A DNA stretch of 64,000 bases from Myroides sp. 1354 (GTDB taxonomy: Bacteria; Bacteroidota; Bacteroidia; Flavobacteriales; Flavobacteriaceae). This document shows, in pieces, positions 7,448 to 17,040 of this stretch. Every line of letters starts with the position of its first letter. Position 1 is the stretch's first letter. A program made the translations under genes and the position numbers. The stretch lies in assembly GCF_030324495.1 (NCBI RefSeq), contig NZ_JACAGN010000008.1:62001-126000 (forward strand), given 5' to 3'. The notes beneath the pieces are model-generated. The model was not told where the DNA came from and searched no databases. It was given only the letters and a program-made list of their open reading frames with translations.

Positions 7448-10300
7448 TTATTTACTCAAATACATTTTTCTACGAGAATAGATTTCATAGAACTGATCAT
7501 CTCTTAAGTTGTCGATGAATAAGATGCTTTCTCCTGTTGATTTCATCTCTGGGCCTAAAGCTTTATTCACATTTCTAAACTTGTTGAAAGAGAATACAGG
7601 CGTTTTGATTGCATATCCTTTTAACTGTGGGTTGAAAGTAAAATCGGTTACTTTATTTTCACCTAACATTACTTTAGTCGCATAGTTTACATAAGGTTCA
7701 CCATACGCTTTTGCAATAAAAGGTACCGTTCTAGAAGCTCTTGGATTCGCTTCGATGATGTAAACGATATCGTCTTTAATTGCAAATTGAATGTTGATTA
7801 AACCTACTGTTTGTAATGCTACGGCAATCTTTCTTGTGTGATCTTTGATTTGGTTTAATACAAATTCTCCTAAGTTGAATGGCGGCAACATGGCGTGACT
7901 ATCTCCAGAGTGAACTCCACATGGCTCAATATGCTCCATGATTCCGATAATATACACGTTTTCACCATCGCAAATTGCATCAGCTTCTGCCTCGATAGCT
8001 CCATCTAAATAGTGGTCTAACAACAGTGAGTTACCAGGAATTTGGTTTAATAAATCAATAACGTGTTCTTCTAATTCTTTTTTGTTGATGACAATTTTCA
8101 TCCCTTGTCCTCCCAATACATACGATGGACGAACTAATAATGGGAAGTCTAATTTATCTGCTAATTGCAATGCTTGATCTGCAGTTTTAGCCACACCGAA
8201 TTGAGGGAATGGAATGTTTAACTCTTCTAATAAAGTAGAGAAACGTCCGCGATCTTCTGCTAAGTCTAAAGCGTCAAAGCTTGTTCCGAAAATCTTAATT
8301 CCGTGACGGTGTAATTTTTCTGCTAATTTTAAAGCCGTTTGACCACCTAATTGAACGATTACTCCCTCTGGTTTTTCATGGCGGATGATATCGTAAATGT
8401 GCTCCCAGAATACTGGTTCGAAATACAACTTATTCGCCGTATCGAAATCAGTAGAAACAGTTTCCGGGTTACAGTTGATCATGATTGTCTCATATCCTGC
8501 TTCTTCTGCAGCTAATACTCCGTGTACACAAGAGTAGTCAAATTCGATTCCTTGACCAATTCGGTTTGGTCCAGAACCCAATACCACTACTTTTTTCTTG
8601 TCTGTTACAATACTTTCATTTGAAACATAACGTGTTCCATCTGCTTTTTGAATGTCAGCTTCAAAAGTAGAATAGTAGTATGGTGTTTTAGCAGGGAATT
8701 CAGCCGCACAAGTATCCACTAATTTGAATACGCGTTGAATATCCATTTTATCTCTTAAATCGTGTACTTTACTCTCTAGTGTTTTCAACATATGAGCAAT
8801 TTGTCTGTCAGCAAATCCTTTTTGTTTTGCTTCTAACAACAAATCTTTCGGTAAAGTTTCGATGGTATAGTTTGAAATTTCTTTCTCTAATAAATATAGT
8901 TCTTCGTATTGTTTCAAGAACCACATATCGATTTTTGTAATCTCGTGGATTCTGCTCAATGGAATTCCGTGTTGAATTGCATCATAGATGACGAATACGC
9001 GATCCCAGCTTGCATGCGTTAATTTATCGATGATTTGGTCATAGTTCGTATATCCTTTTCCATCGGCTCCTAAACCATTGCGTTTAATCTCTAACGATTG
9101 AGTTGCTTTGTGTAGTGCCTCTTGGAAAGAACGTCCAATACCCATTACCTCACCTACGGATTTCATTTGCAATCCTAAAGTTCTATCTGCACCTTCGAAT
9201 TTGTCAAAGTTCCAACGTGGGATTTTTACAATTACATAGTCTAAAGTCGGCTCGAATAAAGCAGAAGTAGATTTTGTAATTTGGTTTTGCAATTCGTCTA
9301 AAGTATATCCTAAAGCTAATTTCGTTGCGATTTTTGCAATTGGATATCCCGTTGCTTTAGAAGCTAAAGCAGATGAACGTGAAACACGTGGATTAATTTC
9401 GATCGCTACGATGTCTTCTTTTTCGTCTGGAGATACAGCAAACTGTACGTTACAACCTCCAGCGAAGTTTCCAATACTGCGCATCATTTTGATCGATAGA
9501 TCGCGCATTCTTTGGAAAGTTCTATCCGATAAAGTCATTGCCGGTGCTACCGTGATACTATCTCCTGTATGGATTCCCATTGGGTCCATATTTTCGATCG
9601 TACAGATGATAACTACGTTGTCGTTTTTATCGCGTAATAACTCTAATTCGTATTCTTTCCATCCTAGTAAAGCTTTGTCAATTAAAACTTCGTGGATAGG
9701 AGAGGCTTCTAAACCTCTAGTTAATAAATCGTCGAAATCTTCAGCGTGGTGTACAAAAGCAGCACCAGTACCTCCTAAGGTAAAAGACGGACGGATAACC
9801 AAAGGAAAACCAAATTCTTGAGCGATTTCTTTTCCTTGTAAGTAAGAGGTAGCTGTTTTTGCTGGTGCAACAGGTACGTCAATACGCTCTAATAATTGTT
9901 TGAATTGTTCGCGGTCTTCAGTGATATTAATAGCGTTAATATCTACACCAATTAAACGAACACCAAAGTCTGCCCAAATTCCCTTTTCATCACATTCCAA
10001 ACATAAGTTCAACGCTGTTTGTCCTCCCATAGTTGGTAAAACAGCATCAATTTCTGGATGCGCAACTAAAATTTCAATAATTGAACGTGCAGTTAATGGC
10101 TTTAGATAAATATGATCCGCCATAGAAGGGTCGGTCATAATTGTTGCGGGGTTCGAGTTAACTAAGATAACTTTAATTCCCTCTTCTCTTAATGATCTTG
10201 CTGATTGTGAACCTGAGTAATCAAATTCGCAAGCTTGTCCGATGATGATTGGTCCTGAACCAATGATTAATACGGTCTTGATAGAAGTGTCTTTAGGCAT
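7448..10300 (-). CDS. carB: Carbamoyl-phosphate synthase large subunit, short form
   Basis: Makes carbamoyl phosphate from glutamine-derived ammonia, bicarbonate and ATP for pyrimidine and arginine synthesis, together with a small subunit not in this window. Two ATP-grasp halves are clear: the first from KTVLIIGSGPIIIGQACEFDYSG, the second from KVVVLGSGPNRIGQGIEFDYSC. The ATG at 10300 (MPKDTSIKTVLIIGSG) is chosen because the 27 in-frame residues before it are not family-like. The product is 950 residues against about 1070 in E. coli: it stops 19 residues after GPEMKSTGE, so the C-terminal MGS-type regulatory domain is absent. It lies downstream of rpmH on the same strand, separated by a terminator. 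Confidence 0.93.
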   Translation of the reverse strand: MPKDTSIKTVLIIGSGPIIIGQACEFDYSGSQSARSLREEGIKVILVNSNPATIMTDPSMADHIYLKPLTARSIIEILVAHPEIDAVLPTMGGQTALNLCLECDEKGIWADFGVRLIGVDINAINITEDREQFKQLLERIDVPVAPAKTATSYLQGKEIAQEFGFPLVIRPSFTLGGTGAAFVHHAEDFDDLLTRGLEASPIHEVLIDKALLGWKEYELELLRDKNDNVVIICTIENMDPMGIHTGDSITVAPAMTLSDRTFQRMRDLSIKMMRSIGNFAGGCNVQFAVSPDEKEDIVAIEINPRVSRSSALASKATGYPIAKIATKLALGYTLDELQNQITKSTSALFEPTLDYVIVKIPRWNFDKFEGADRTLGLQMKSVGEVMGIGRSFQEALHKATQSLEIKRNGLGADGKGYTNYDQIIDKLTHASWDRVFVIYDAIQHGIPLSRIHEITKIDMWFLKQYEELYLLEKEISNYTIETLPKDLLLEAKQKGFADRQIAHMLKTLESKVHDLRDKMDIQRVFKLVDTCAAEFPAKTPYYYSTFEADIQKADGTRYVSNESIVTDKKKVVVLGSGPNRIGQGIEFDYSCVHGVLAAEEAGYETIMINCNPETVSTDFDTANKLYFEPVFWEHIYDIIRHEKPEGVIVQLGGQTALKLAEKLHRHGIKIFGTSFDALDLAEDRGRFSTLLEELNIPFPQFGVAKTADQALQLADKLDFPLLVRPSYVLGGQGMKIVINKKELEEHVIDLLNQIPGNSLLLDHYLDGAIEAEADAICDGENVYIIGIMEHIEPCGVHSGDSHAMLPPFNLGEFVLNQIKDHTRKIAVALQTVGLINIQFAIKDDIVYIIEANPRASRTVPFIAKAYGEPYVNYATKVMLGENKVTDFTFNPQLKGYAIKTPVFSFNKFRNVNKALGPEMKSTGESILFIDNLRDDQFYEIYSRRKMYLSK

Positions 10301-10386
10301 TTTCTTGTGTTGTTTATTATGTACTCCTTTATTTAAAAAGTAAGTATAGTGTGTGTGATTGTATTGTGATGCTTCCGACAAAGTAT

Positions 10387-10422
10387 AAAAAAAGGCGTTA
10401 CCACCAAATGAGTAACACCTTT
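10387..10422 (-). terminator. Terminator after rpmH
   Basis: AAAGGCGTTAC pairs with GTAACACCTTT (one G-U/A-C type mismatch) around a 10-base loop. A run of seven A on the plus strand gives the T tract for rpmH. Confidence 0.7.
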
Positions 10423-10443
10423 ATTTATATTTTAATCAAAACA

Positions 10444-10605
10444 TTAATGTTTATGTTTTGTTTCACAAGAAACAGTTAATTTATGTCTTCCTTTAGCTCT
10501 TCTAGCAGCTAATACTTTTCTACCGTTAGGAGTAGACATTCTTTCCATGAAACCATGTTTGTTTCTTCTTTTTCTATTTGAAGGTTGAAACGTTCTCTTG
10601 CTCAT
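10444..10605 (-). CDS. rpmH: 50S ribosomal protein L34
   Basis: A 53-residue basic protein reading [19 protein letters not shown], then [20 protein letters not shown], the L34 signature, and ending [13 protein letters not shown]. It belongs to the large ribosomal subunit. It is not next to dnaA or rnpA as in many other phyla. A full Bacteroidetes-type promoter lies about 75 bases upstream and a hairpin terminator follows. Confidence 0.97.
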   Translation of the reverse strand: MSKRTFQPSNRKRRNKHGFMERMSTPNGRKVLAARRAKGRHKLTVSCETKHKH

Positions 10606-10940
10606 TGCGTTTATCTTTAAATCTTAGTATTTTACTTCTCAAAAATTTTAGCTTTGATATACTTGCGCCAAAACCGAGTGCAAATATATAAAGTCATTTG
10701 ATTCTTACAAAGTCTTTTTGTAAAATATTTTTAGAAACTTGCGATTATGACTTATTTAATCTCTATTTCTAAGGAGAAAATAAGTAGTCATCGCATCAAA
10801 GATAAGAAAAATATTTTTTTTTAGACCTAAAAACAGTGTTTTGTAGCGCATAAAACTGTTTTTCTTGTTAAGAAAATTAAAAATCTTTCTTTGTATTAAA
10901 AAATAGAATTTCAAATCGGTTCTTTGCTGTTTTTCTTTTG
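10606..10940. other. Gene-free stretch between rpmH and the response regulator
   Basis: 335 bases with no plausible gene. It holds the rpmH promoter (10681-10711) and an inverted repeat AAAAACAGT (10829-10837) / ACTGTTTTT (10855-10863) with a 17-base loop. The latter may end transcription from the response-regulator operon. The rest is A/T-rich with no feature I can name. Confidence 0.6.
10681..10711 (-). promoter_or_regulatory. rpmH promoter (full -33/-7)
   Basis: On the minus strand TTTG (10708-10711), exactly 19 bases, then TATATTTG (10681-10688). This is a textbook match to the Bacteroidetes housekeeping promoter TTTG-N19-TAnnTTTG and one of the best in the window. Confidence 0.8.
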
Positions 10941-11573
10941 TTAGGCTTTTTTAATTAAACCATATTCAATAGCCAATGTAATCACGGAACTTAGATTGGA
11001 CGTTTGAAATTTTTCTATCAAATTCTTGCGGTGACTATCTACCGTATGGGTACTGATAAAAAGTCGATCTGCAATTTGTTGTGTCGTAAAGCCTTGTGCC
11101 GCTTCTATCAAAACCTCTTTTTCTCGTCGCGTGAGTTTGGGAATGGTATTTAAGCCATTTTTATTTTTTTTCTCTAAAACAACTTGCGTCTGCGAACACA
11201 AGAAGGTCTGTTGATTATAAACGGTGTAAATTCCTTGTACAATCTCATCTACAGAGGCATTTTTTTGAATGTAGCCTGAGGCTCCTTCTTGTAGGGAACT
11301 GTTGATGACAGCATATTCATTGTGTACACTCAACATGATAATCTGCATCTCAGGATGTTTTTTCTTCAAGGCTTTGATCCAATCCAAACTATTGATGTCT
11401 TCTAAATTGATATCGAGTAATAAAATGTGAATGGGATTCTTTTTTAATCCCTTCTGCAAGCTATCAATGGAAGGGTAACAACCTGTTACTTGAATGTTTT
11501 CTTGCTTGTTTAATATGTTTTTTAATCCTTCTAATAGCAAAGGATGATCGTCTGTTAGCGCTACTTTTATCAT
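10941..11573 (-). CDS. NarL/FixJ-family response regulator
   Basis: Two-component response regulator. The receiver domain (residues 1-115) has acidic pocket D8-D9, phospho-acceptor D54 in LLLDINLED, S82 and K104. A LuxR-type helix-turn-helix follows (about 147-204, LTRREKEVLIEAAQGFTTQQIADRLFISTHTVDSHRKNL). The start lies 6 bases after the stop of the upstream histidine kinase, its evident partner. Target genes are not shown by the sequence. Confidence 0.92.
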   Translation of the reverse strand: MIKVALTDDHPLLLEGLKNILNKQENIQVTGCYPSIDSLQKGLKKNPIHILLLDINLEDINSLDWIKALKKKHPEMQIIMLSVHNEYAVINSSLQEGASGYIQKNASVDEIVQGIYTVYNQQTFLCSQTQVVLEKKNKNGLNTIPKLTRREKEVLIEAAQGFTTQQIADRLFISTHTVDSHRKNLIEKFQTSNLSSVITLAIEYGLIKKA

Positions 11574-11579
11574 GTATAT

Positions 11580-13823
11580 TTATTTAGGAAATTGAAAATC
11601 TATACTTGTTCCAAGGTTAAATTCCGAATGGATGTGGAATTCTCCTTTGAGAAATTGTACCCTGGATTGAATGTTATGTAAACCAGCAGATTTGGATTGC
11701 TGTACTTGTTCAAGATTAAAACCACAACCGTCATCTTCAATGGTCACCATATACGAATTGTCGCTTTCTACGAGTTGAATAATAATTTGCTGTGGACTCG
11801 CGTGTTTCAAGGCGTTATTGACTAACTCTTGAATAATGCGATAAACTAATAGCTGTTTGTCTTGTTGTAAGGTATGGGTATACCCTAAAAATTGAACATC
11901 AATATCCAATTGATCGGTCGACATGCGATTGGCATATTCTTTTAAAGCTTCTTCCAATCCGTATTTCAACAGTAAATCAGGCATTAAATTATGGGCTACT
12001 CGTCTTAATTCATCCACTGCATTGTCCAGGTGTTCAATAGATTTAGTCATTTCTATTTTATTGGCGTCTGTGATTTTATGTTGGAGTGTACTCAGTTGAA
12101 TTTTTGTTCCAGAAAGTAAACCACCTAAGCCGTCGTGTAAATCGCGGGCCAAACGGGCACGTTCCTGTTCTTGCCCATCCAATAAGGCTGTTAAGGTTGC
12201 AATTTTTGCATGTTGCTTTTCTTTTTCCAACGCGAGGTTATACAATTCTTTTTGTTGTTTCATGCTCTTTGTACGTTGTTTATACACATAAAGCAAAACA
12301 AAGAGTAGTATCGCAAAGACAAGAGCCAAGGCTAGAAAATAAGAATTGACTTTTTCTTGGTACGAAAGTGTTTTTTTGAAGTGTTGGATATCCAACAACT
12401 TATTGTCATTTTCCAATTGAGACAATTTCAAAGCTTGTGCATGTGTCTCAGTTTCCAATTGACTGATTTCTAGTTTTTTTCGCTGATTTTCCTCTGAAAG
12501 TTTTAGATTCTCCAATTCTTGTTGCTGTTGTAAACCTAAGGTTTTCATCAGTTGAATTTGTTGTTCTTTTTTCTCCGAAGACAACTGCAACGTCAATAAT
12601 TGTTGTTTCTGTTGCTCTTTTTCGTATTGTGCTTCTAGGCGTCTGCTAATTTCGAGCTTATCCTGATTGTAAATAGACTGATAGGTTTGCAAATAAAGCT
12701 TGTGAAAGTGTAGGGCACCTAAATAGTTTTCTTCTCTTTCATTGAGCTGAGCTAAACTTTCATAAATGGAAAGCAGGGTGTTTTTATCCGGTAAATGGGT
12801 GCTGTTAATTGCAGATAAGGCTGAAAGTAAATAGGATGTTGCTGCTTTTGAATCCTCTTGTTGTAAGGCAATTTCAGCTAAGATCCCATAAGAGGACGCT
12901 TGAAAATTAATCTGATGTGTCTCTTGGGCCTGTTGCAAAGCCAGGTTGGCATAATAGGTCGCTTGTTCGTTGTATTGCTTTGGAAAGGCACGCAAATATA
13001 GACTCGCTAAATTATTGGCAACAAAGGCTAAATCCGAACGAAAAGGAATTACTTCCTGATTGTTTTCGTAAGTTTTAATGGCTTTTTTGTAATACTTTTC
13101 AGCTAAATCACGTGCGTAAATATTATTGGTATTTTGAGCAAACTCGCTTTCATAGAGGTACCCCATCATCATATAAGCATCAAAAAGGGCATTGGGATTA
13201 TTTTGTTTGATGGCGATATCTAAGGTAAGTTTGCTGTATTTTTCTTGTAGTTCGTAGTCGTCCCAGCTGGCATAGATACTTGTTAATTCTTTATAGGTAG
13301 CCGATAAACGACTTAATTTAGTGGGCGATTGAGGCGCTTTTTCATAGTAGGAAACTGCAGTTAGTAAAGATTGAACAGCTTTGGCTTCTTGATTGTCGCG
13401 CACGTACATCCATCCATGACAATAATTAACATAGGCCTTAATTTCATCTACGTCAATTTGTTGCACATAGTCTAAGGCTTTCTTAATGGATTTTTTTGCC
13501 TCTGTTACATTTTCGTTGAGTTGAGCATTCATCGCCAAAATAGCGTAGAGATAGGCAGCATTGGCTTTGTCCTCTTGTTTTTCAGCGATGCTAATGTTCT
13601 CCTTTAATAGCTGAGTAGCTTCTTGTTGCTTTTCTTGAAAAAAAAGTGCTTGAGCATATTTTCCGACAAGTTCAAAACGAGCAGGACTACCAGGTCTTGT
13701 TTTGTCATATTGTTCTTTGTAAGTCGTCAATATTTCTTGTCCATATACAGCAGTTGAGGTACAAAAGAGTATGCACCAAAAGATAGTGAGAAGAAATAAG
13801 GTTGATTTAAAAGAATGAAACAT
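11580..13823 (-). CDS. TPR-containing sensor histidine kinase (HisKA_3 type)
   Basis: 747-residue sensor kinase. A signal peptide or N-terminal membrane segment (about 8-28) leads into a periplasmic stretch of tetratricopeptide-like helices (about 35-400). A coiled coil, one membrane segment (about 490-512, FLALALVFAILLFVLLYVYK) and a second coiled coil follow. The kinase core begins at ARDLHDGLGGLL with phospho-acceptor H563; the ATPase domain has ELVNNALKHA, EDDGCGF and SAGLHNIQSRV. This layout is common in Bacteroidetes NarL-partner kinases. The ligand is unknown. It sits between a secreted protein (30 bases upstream) and its regulator (6 bases downstream). Confidence 0.92.
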   Translation of the reverse strand: MFHSFKSTLFLLTIFWCILFCTSTAVYGQEILTTYKEQYDKTRPGSPARFELVGKYAQALFFQEKQQEATQLLKENISIAEKQEDKANAAYLYAILAMNAQLNENVTEAKKSIKKALDYVQQIDVDEIKAYVNYCHGWMYVRDNQEAKAVQSLLTAVSYYEKAPQSPTKLSRLSATYKELTSIYASWDDYELQEKYSKLTLDIAIKQNNPNALFDAYMMMGYLYESEFAQNTNNIYARDLAEKYYKKAIKTYENNQEVIPFRSDLAFVANNLASLYLRAFPKQYNEQATYYANLALQQAQETHQINFQASSYGILAEIALQQEDSKAATSYLLSALSAINSTHLPDKNTLLSIYESLAQLNEREENYLGALHFHKLYLQTYQSIYNQDKLEISRRLEAQYEKEQQKQQLLTLQLSSEKKEQQIQLMKTLGLQQQQELENLKLSEENQRKKLEISQLETETHAQALKLSQLENDNKLLDIQHFKKTLSYQEKVNSYFLALALVFAILLFVLLYVYKQRTKSMKQQKELYNLALEKEKQHAKIATLTALLDGQEQERARLARDLHDGLGGLLSGTKIQLSTLQHKITDANKIEMTKSIEHLDNAVDELRRVAHNLMPDLLLKYGLEEALKEYANRMSTDQLDIDVQFLGYTHTLQQDKQLLVYRIIQELVNNALKHASPQQIIIQLVESDNSYMVTIEDDGCGFNLEQVQQSKSAGLHNIQSRVQFLKGEFHIHSEFNLGTSIDFQFPK

Positions 13824-13853
13824 GAATAAATACTTAGGTATAGGCGAAGTTCG

Positions 13854-14450
13854 TTATTTTTTAAATGTGATGCGAATTAAATGATGTTCATCGGGATCAA
13901 TGACATCGTTTAAATTGCGATCGACAACAAAATAAAGATACAATTCACCAATGCGATAGTTTTTCCAAGTAATTTCATTTCCATCAATATTCACCCCATC
14001 GAGATTCCATTGATAAATGTCCCATTCTTTTTGCTTACCTATTTTGTTGATGCGATGATCGCTATTTGAGGCATAATATAAATATTGATGTCCTTCTTCG
14101 CTTAAATTAGGAAAGAACTGATTTTGATCAAAAGGAGCTGCAAATCCCGTTCCTGGGCTAAAAAACTCAATGTCGTCAAAGGCCATTGATTCATACATAT
14201 TGGTAAACTGACTGTTGTCCGTTAATAACGCCTTTGCCGAGTAAAAGAGCTCTTTTTTATCTTGGTAAGGTTTGTTTAAAAACTCAATGCTAAAGCGCTC
14301 AGGTTTTAAGGTGATGTTTTGTGTTTTTTGATCAACAACAATAGTAGTGTTCCCTTGTTTGATCAAGATGTTTTTTGTTGTAACTTCTTGTGCTTGTGTT
14401 ACGATAAATGTACTTAATCCAAGGGCTAAGGCTAATAAAAACTTCTTCAT
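13854..14450 (-). CDS. Secreted protein of unknown function
   Basis: 198-residue product beginning MKKFLLALALGLSTFIVTQAQ, a clear signal peptide with a cleavage site after AQA or AQ. The longer in-frame ATG at 14513 adds 21 residues ahead of the signal peptide and is less likely. The mature part is rich in aromatic and acidic residues (FFSPGTGFAAPFDQNQFFPNL, DLNDVIDPDEHHLIRITF-like end) and has no recognised domain. It is the first gene of a probable operon with the TPR kinase and response regulator, so it may be a periplasmic or surface partner of that system. That is inference from position. Confidence 0.7.
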   Translation of the reverse strand: MKKFLLALALGLSTFIVTQAQEVTTKNILIKQGNTTIVVDQKTQNITLKPERFSIEFLNKPYQDKKELFYSAKALLTDNSQFTNMYESMAFDDIEFFSPGTGFAAPFDQNQFFPNLSEEGHQYLYYASNSDHRINKIGKQKEWDIYQWNLDGVNIDGNEITWKNYRIGELYLYFVVDRNLNDVIDPDEHHLIRITFKK

Positions 14451-14612
14451 AAATAGAAAGATGGTTAGTTGATTACAAAAGTAGTGAATAAGTATTTTTG
14501 TTGTACTCCCCAAAAATGATGAGTTTAATCTAGTAGTAAGTTTTTTTAAAATCTTAAAATTAAGTTAATTTTTTTTATTATATTCGTTCTATTACTATTA
14601 ATATTTACTAAT

Positions 14613-15119
14613 ATGATAATTTGGTCTGGACGAGGTATTTTGAGTATATTGTTTGTCATCGCTTGTGTTTTTTTATTTACTGTTTTGTTTGTACTCCTTT
14701 TTCCTGAAGAATATAATATCCATGGATTGAGCCTAGGTTTTGTTAGTGGTGGATGGTTGACTTGGTATTTGGGTAGTCAATGGAATGCCGAAGAATTTTT
14801 TTATAAAGAAAGTGAAAATCAAATGTATCGTTCCAAAAATAATCACACTTTATTTTGGATTCCCATGCAATATGTGGGGGTGTTATTTGTGGGACTTGGA
14901 GTACTAATTTCCTTGACGAAGCATGTATGGATTGGTCTTGCAGTAGCCATACTTGCGATTGTAATGATGGGGTACAAAAAAATAAAATATAGGATAATAG
15001 GCGATGTTTCTACGCATCAAGTGACCAAAGAAAGTAAGGTTCCTTCAGTCGAGAAACAGTCTTCTAGTTGGGAAAAACGTCCAGAATCAGAAGATCCAAC
15101 TCGTTTTATGCCGAAATAA
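14613..15119 (+). CDS. Small membrane protein of unknown function
   Basis: 168 residues with four likely membrane segments: residues 9-31 (ILSILFVIACVFLFTVLFVLLF), about 38-54, about 82-102 and 105-122. A hydrophilic tail follows, ending EDPTRFMPK. Divergent from the kinase operon. No family recognised. Confidence 0.65.
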   Translation: MIIWSGRGILSILFVIACVFLFTVLFVLLFPEEYNIHGLSLGFVSGGWLTWYLGSQWNAEEFFYKESENQMYRSKNNHTLFWIPMQYVGVLFVGLGVLISLTKHVWIGLAVAILAIVMMGYKKIKYRIIGDVSTHQVTKESKVPSVEKQSSSWEKRPESEDPTRFMPK

Positions 15120-15189
15120 AAAAGATGAATCTACATCAAAAATCACTGCTAAACTGTAGTTTTTTTATTTAAGAGGAGATGAGTGCTTA

Positions 15190-15654
15190 TTACTTCTTGA
15201 ACTTTCCGTAGTTAACGGCTTCAAAACTGCCATCTGCCTTTTTGATAAAGGTTTCTTTTCCACTTTGCACTTCTGCATTCTGTGCGGCAATGCAAAACCA
15301 GATTCCCTCGATTCTTTGCGCGACAAATAAAAATAAGGTATTTCGAATTTGGGGTACTTCGTTTGCAGTTAGCGCTGTTTGGTTGCTCAATCGTATTCGC
15401 GCATGGACGGTGGCTATGTCGGCGGTTAAGTATCGAACTTTGGTGCGTTTTAGTTCCAATTTAGCGTGGTTGAAAATAACACGTAAGCCATAGTCATGGG
15501 CTTGATAGATTTCTTCTTTCTTTTGCCACCATAGTCCTGTTACATTCACAAAATCGGCGTCTTCTACAAAAATATCGGCTAATTGCTTCGCATCGTATTG
15601 ATTCCAGCCAGTGACAAACTGTTCAGCAATGTGTTCAGGTAAGGTTCTGTTCAT
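15190..15654 (-). CDS. SnoaL-like / SgcJ-type nuclear-transport-factor-2 fold protein
   Basis: 154-residue single-domain protein of the NTF2-like superfamily, SgcJ/DUF4440 type. Visible family features are HIAEQFVTGWNQYDAKQLADIFVEDADFVNVTGLWW, then IATVHARIRL and NTLFLFVAQRIEGIWFCIAAQN. The ATG at 15654 (MNRTLPEH) is preferred over one 17 codons earlier because the extra residues are not family-like. Such proteins bind small hydrophobic ligands or act as simple enzymes; substrate unknown. Confidence 0.75.
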   Translation of the reverse strand: MNRTLPEHIAEQFVTGWNQYDAKQLADIFVEDADFVNVTGLWWQKKEEIYQAHDYGLRVIFNHAKLELKRTKVRYLTADIATVHARIRLSNQTALTANEVPQIRNTLFLFVAQRIEGIWFCIAAQNAEVQSGKETFIKKADGSFEAVNYGKFKK

Positions 15655-15713
15655 GTTGATTGTATTACTAGCATAAAAATAAGCATACCTTCGATTTTGT
15701 GTCAAGAATTAAC

Positions 15714-16955
15714 TTATTCATAACGAAGTGCTTCGACAGGGTCTAATTTAGAGGCTTTGATTGCTGGATATAAGCCCGAAATAACTGCTACAACTAAGGT
15801 AGTGATAAAAGCCGCTAGGATGGCAGACCAAGGAATAGCAAAAGTAAAATGCAACATAGCAGTCAATAAATATGCCGTTCCAACGCCTAACAAGGTTCCA
15901 ATTAAACCTCCTAATTGTCCAATAATGAGTGTTTCCGTAAAAAATTGCTGGGCAATAGTTTTTCGCTTTGCACCCAGTGATTTGCGAATGCCTATTTCCT
16001 TGGTTCGCTCTGTCACAGAGACTAACATAATATTCATCAACGCAATCGAAGATCCTAAGATGGTAATCATTCCAATGAGCCAAGCAGCAATATTTAACAT
16101 GCCTATTTGCTTTTCTAAGGATCTCAACATATCATCGCTGCGTTCAATACCAAAATTAGACTCGTTGACAACAGCTAAGTTTCGACTTGTTCGAAAATCA
16201 AGCATAGCCTGATCAATCGCCTGATTTAGAAATCCTTCTTGTTGAATCCCCACTTTAATGGTATAATTAATATTGGCTGTACTGAATATATTTCGCGCAA
16301 TTTGGATGGGAATAAAAATGCGTTGATCTTCATTTTTGCCAAAGGTACTTCCTTGTTCTTTGAGGATTCCCACAATTTTGAATTTATAACCGCGAATGGA
16401 AATAACCTGATCAATTGGCGATTGATCTTTGAACATATTCTTGGAAAAATCAGACCCTACCACACATACAAAGTGATTGTTTTGACAATCGGTATAACTC
16501 AATCCTCTTCCTTGATTGATGAATAAACCACTGTTGGAAAAATAATTTTCATCACAACCGACAATGCTGATTTGAGGATCGGTTTTAACGTAATCATTTT
16601 TGACTTCAATATTCGTTGCTGCATCGAAAGAAAGAGATACTGTAGCAAAAGGATACTGATAGCGTTCTTTAAAATCAACCGCTTGTGCATAGGTAATCAC
16701 TGGATTTTCTACTTGATTGGATTGGTTTTTGGCCATTCTTCCTGCGGAATCGTACTGACTAATCGTAAAAGTATTGGCACCCATGGAGGAAAAATCAGCT
16801 AAAATAGTATTTTTTAAAGCACTTACTACAGATAAAATCCCCACCAAGGCCCATATTCCAATAGCAATAATAAACACCGTAATAAAGGTGCGAAGCAATT
16901 GACTTTTGATACTCGTCGTCGCGATTTTAATATTCTCAAGCGTTATTTTCCACAT
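15714..16955 (-). CDS. ABC transporter permease, MacB/FtsX type
   Basis: 413-residue permease with an N-terminal membrane helix (about 20-45, LRTFITVFIIAIGIWALVGILSV), a large periplasmic MacB_PCD domain, and a C-terminal FtsX domain. The FtsX domain has IALMNIMLVSVTERTKEIGIRKSLGAKR and two more helices, ending VISGLYPAIKASKLDPVEALRYE. This is the form used in MacB-like lipoprotein or peptide export and mechanotransmission systems. No ATPase or periplasmic adaptor gene is adjacent, so its partner must be elsewhere. Confidence 0.88.
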   Translation of the reverse strand: MWKITLENIKIATTSIKSQLLRTFITVFIIAIGIWALVGILSVVSALKNTILADFSSMGANTFTISQYDSAGRMAKNQSNQVENPVITYAQAVDFKERYQYPFATVSLSFDAATNIEVKNDYVKTDPQISIVGCDENYFSNSGLFINQGRGLSYTDCQNNHFVCVVGSDFSKNMFKDQSPIDQVISIRGYKFKIVGILKEQGSTFGKNEDQRIFIPIQIARNIFSTANINYTIKVGIQQEGFLNQAIDQAMLDFRTSRNLAVVNESNFGIERSDDMLRSLEKQIGMLNIAAWLIGMITILGSSIALMNIMLVSVTERTKEIGIRKSLGAKRKTIAQQFFTETLIIGQLGGLIGTLLGVGTAYLLTAMLHFTFAIPWSAILAAFITTLVVAVISGLYPAIKASKLDPVEALRYE

Positions 16956-17040
16956 GTCTGATTAGTAGCTGAAAGGGGTGAAGTGTTACAAGTAAAGATA
17001 GGAAAAAGTTGCGAAAGGTGGAAAGAGGAGAGGAGGTGGT

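Noticed and set aside
9411..9821. 136-codon plus-strand open frame inside carB
   Set aside because: It is antisense to a strongly conserved carB segment and its product is Ser/Ile-rich without any motif.
15139..15172. Terminator after the small membrane protein at 14613-15119
   Set aside because: A T run is present but the arms CACTG/CTGTAG do not pair well enough.
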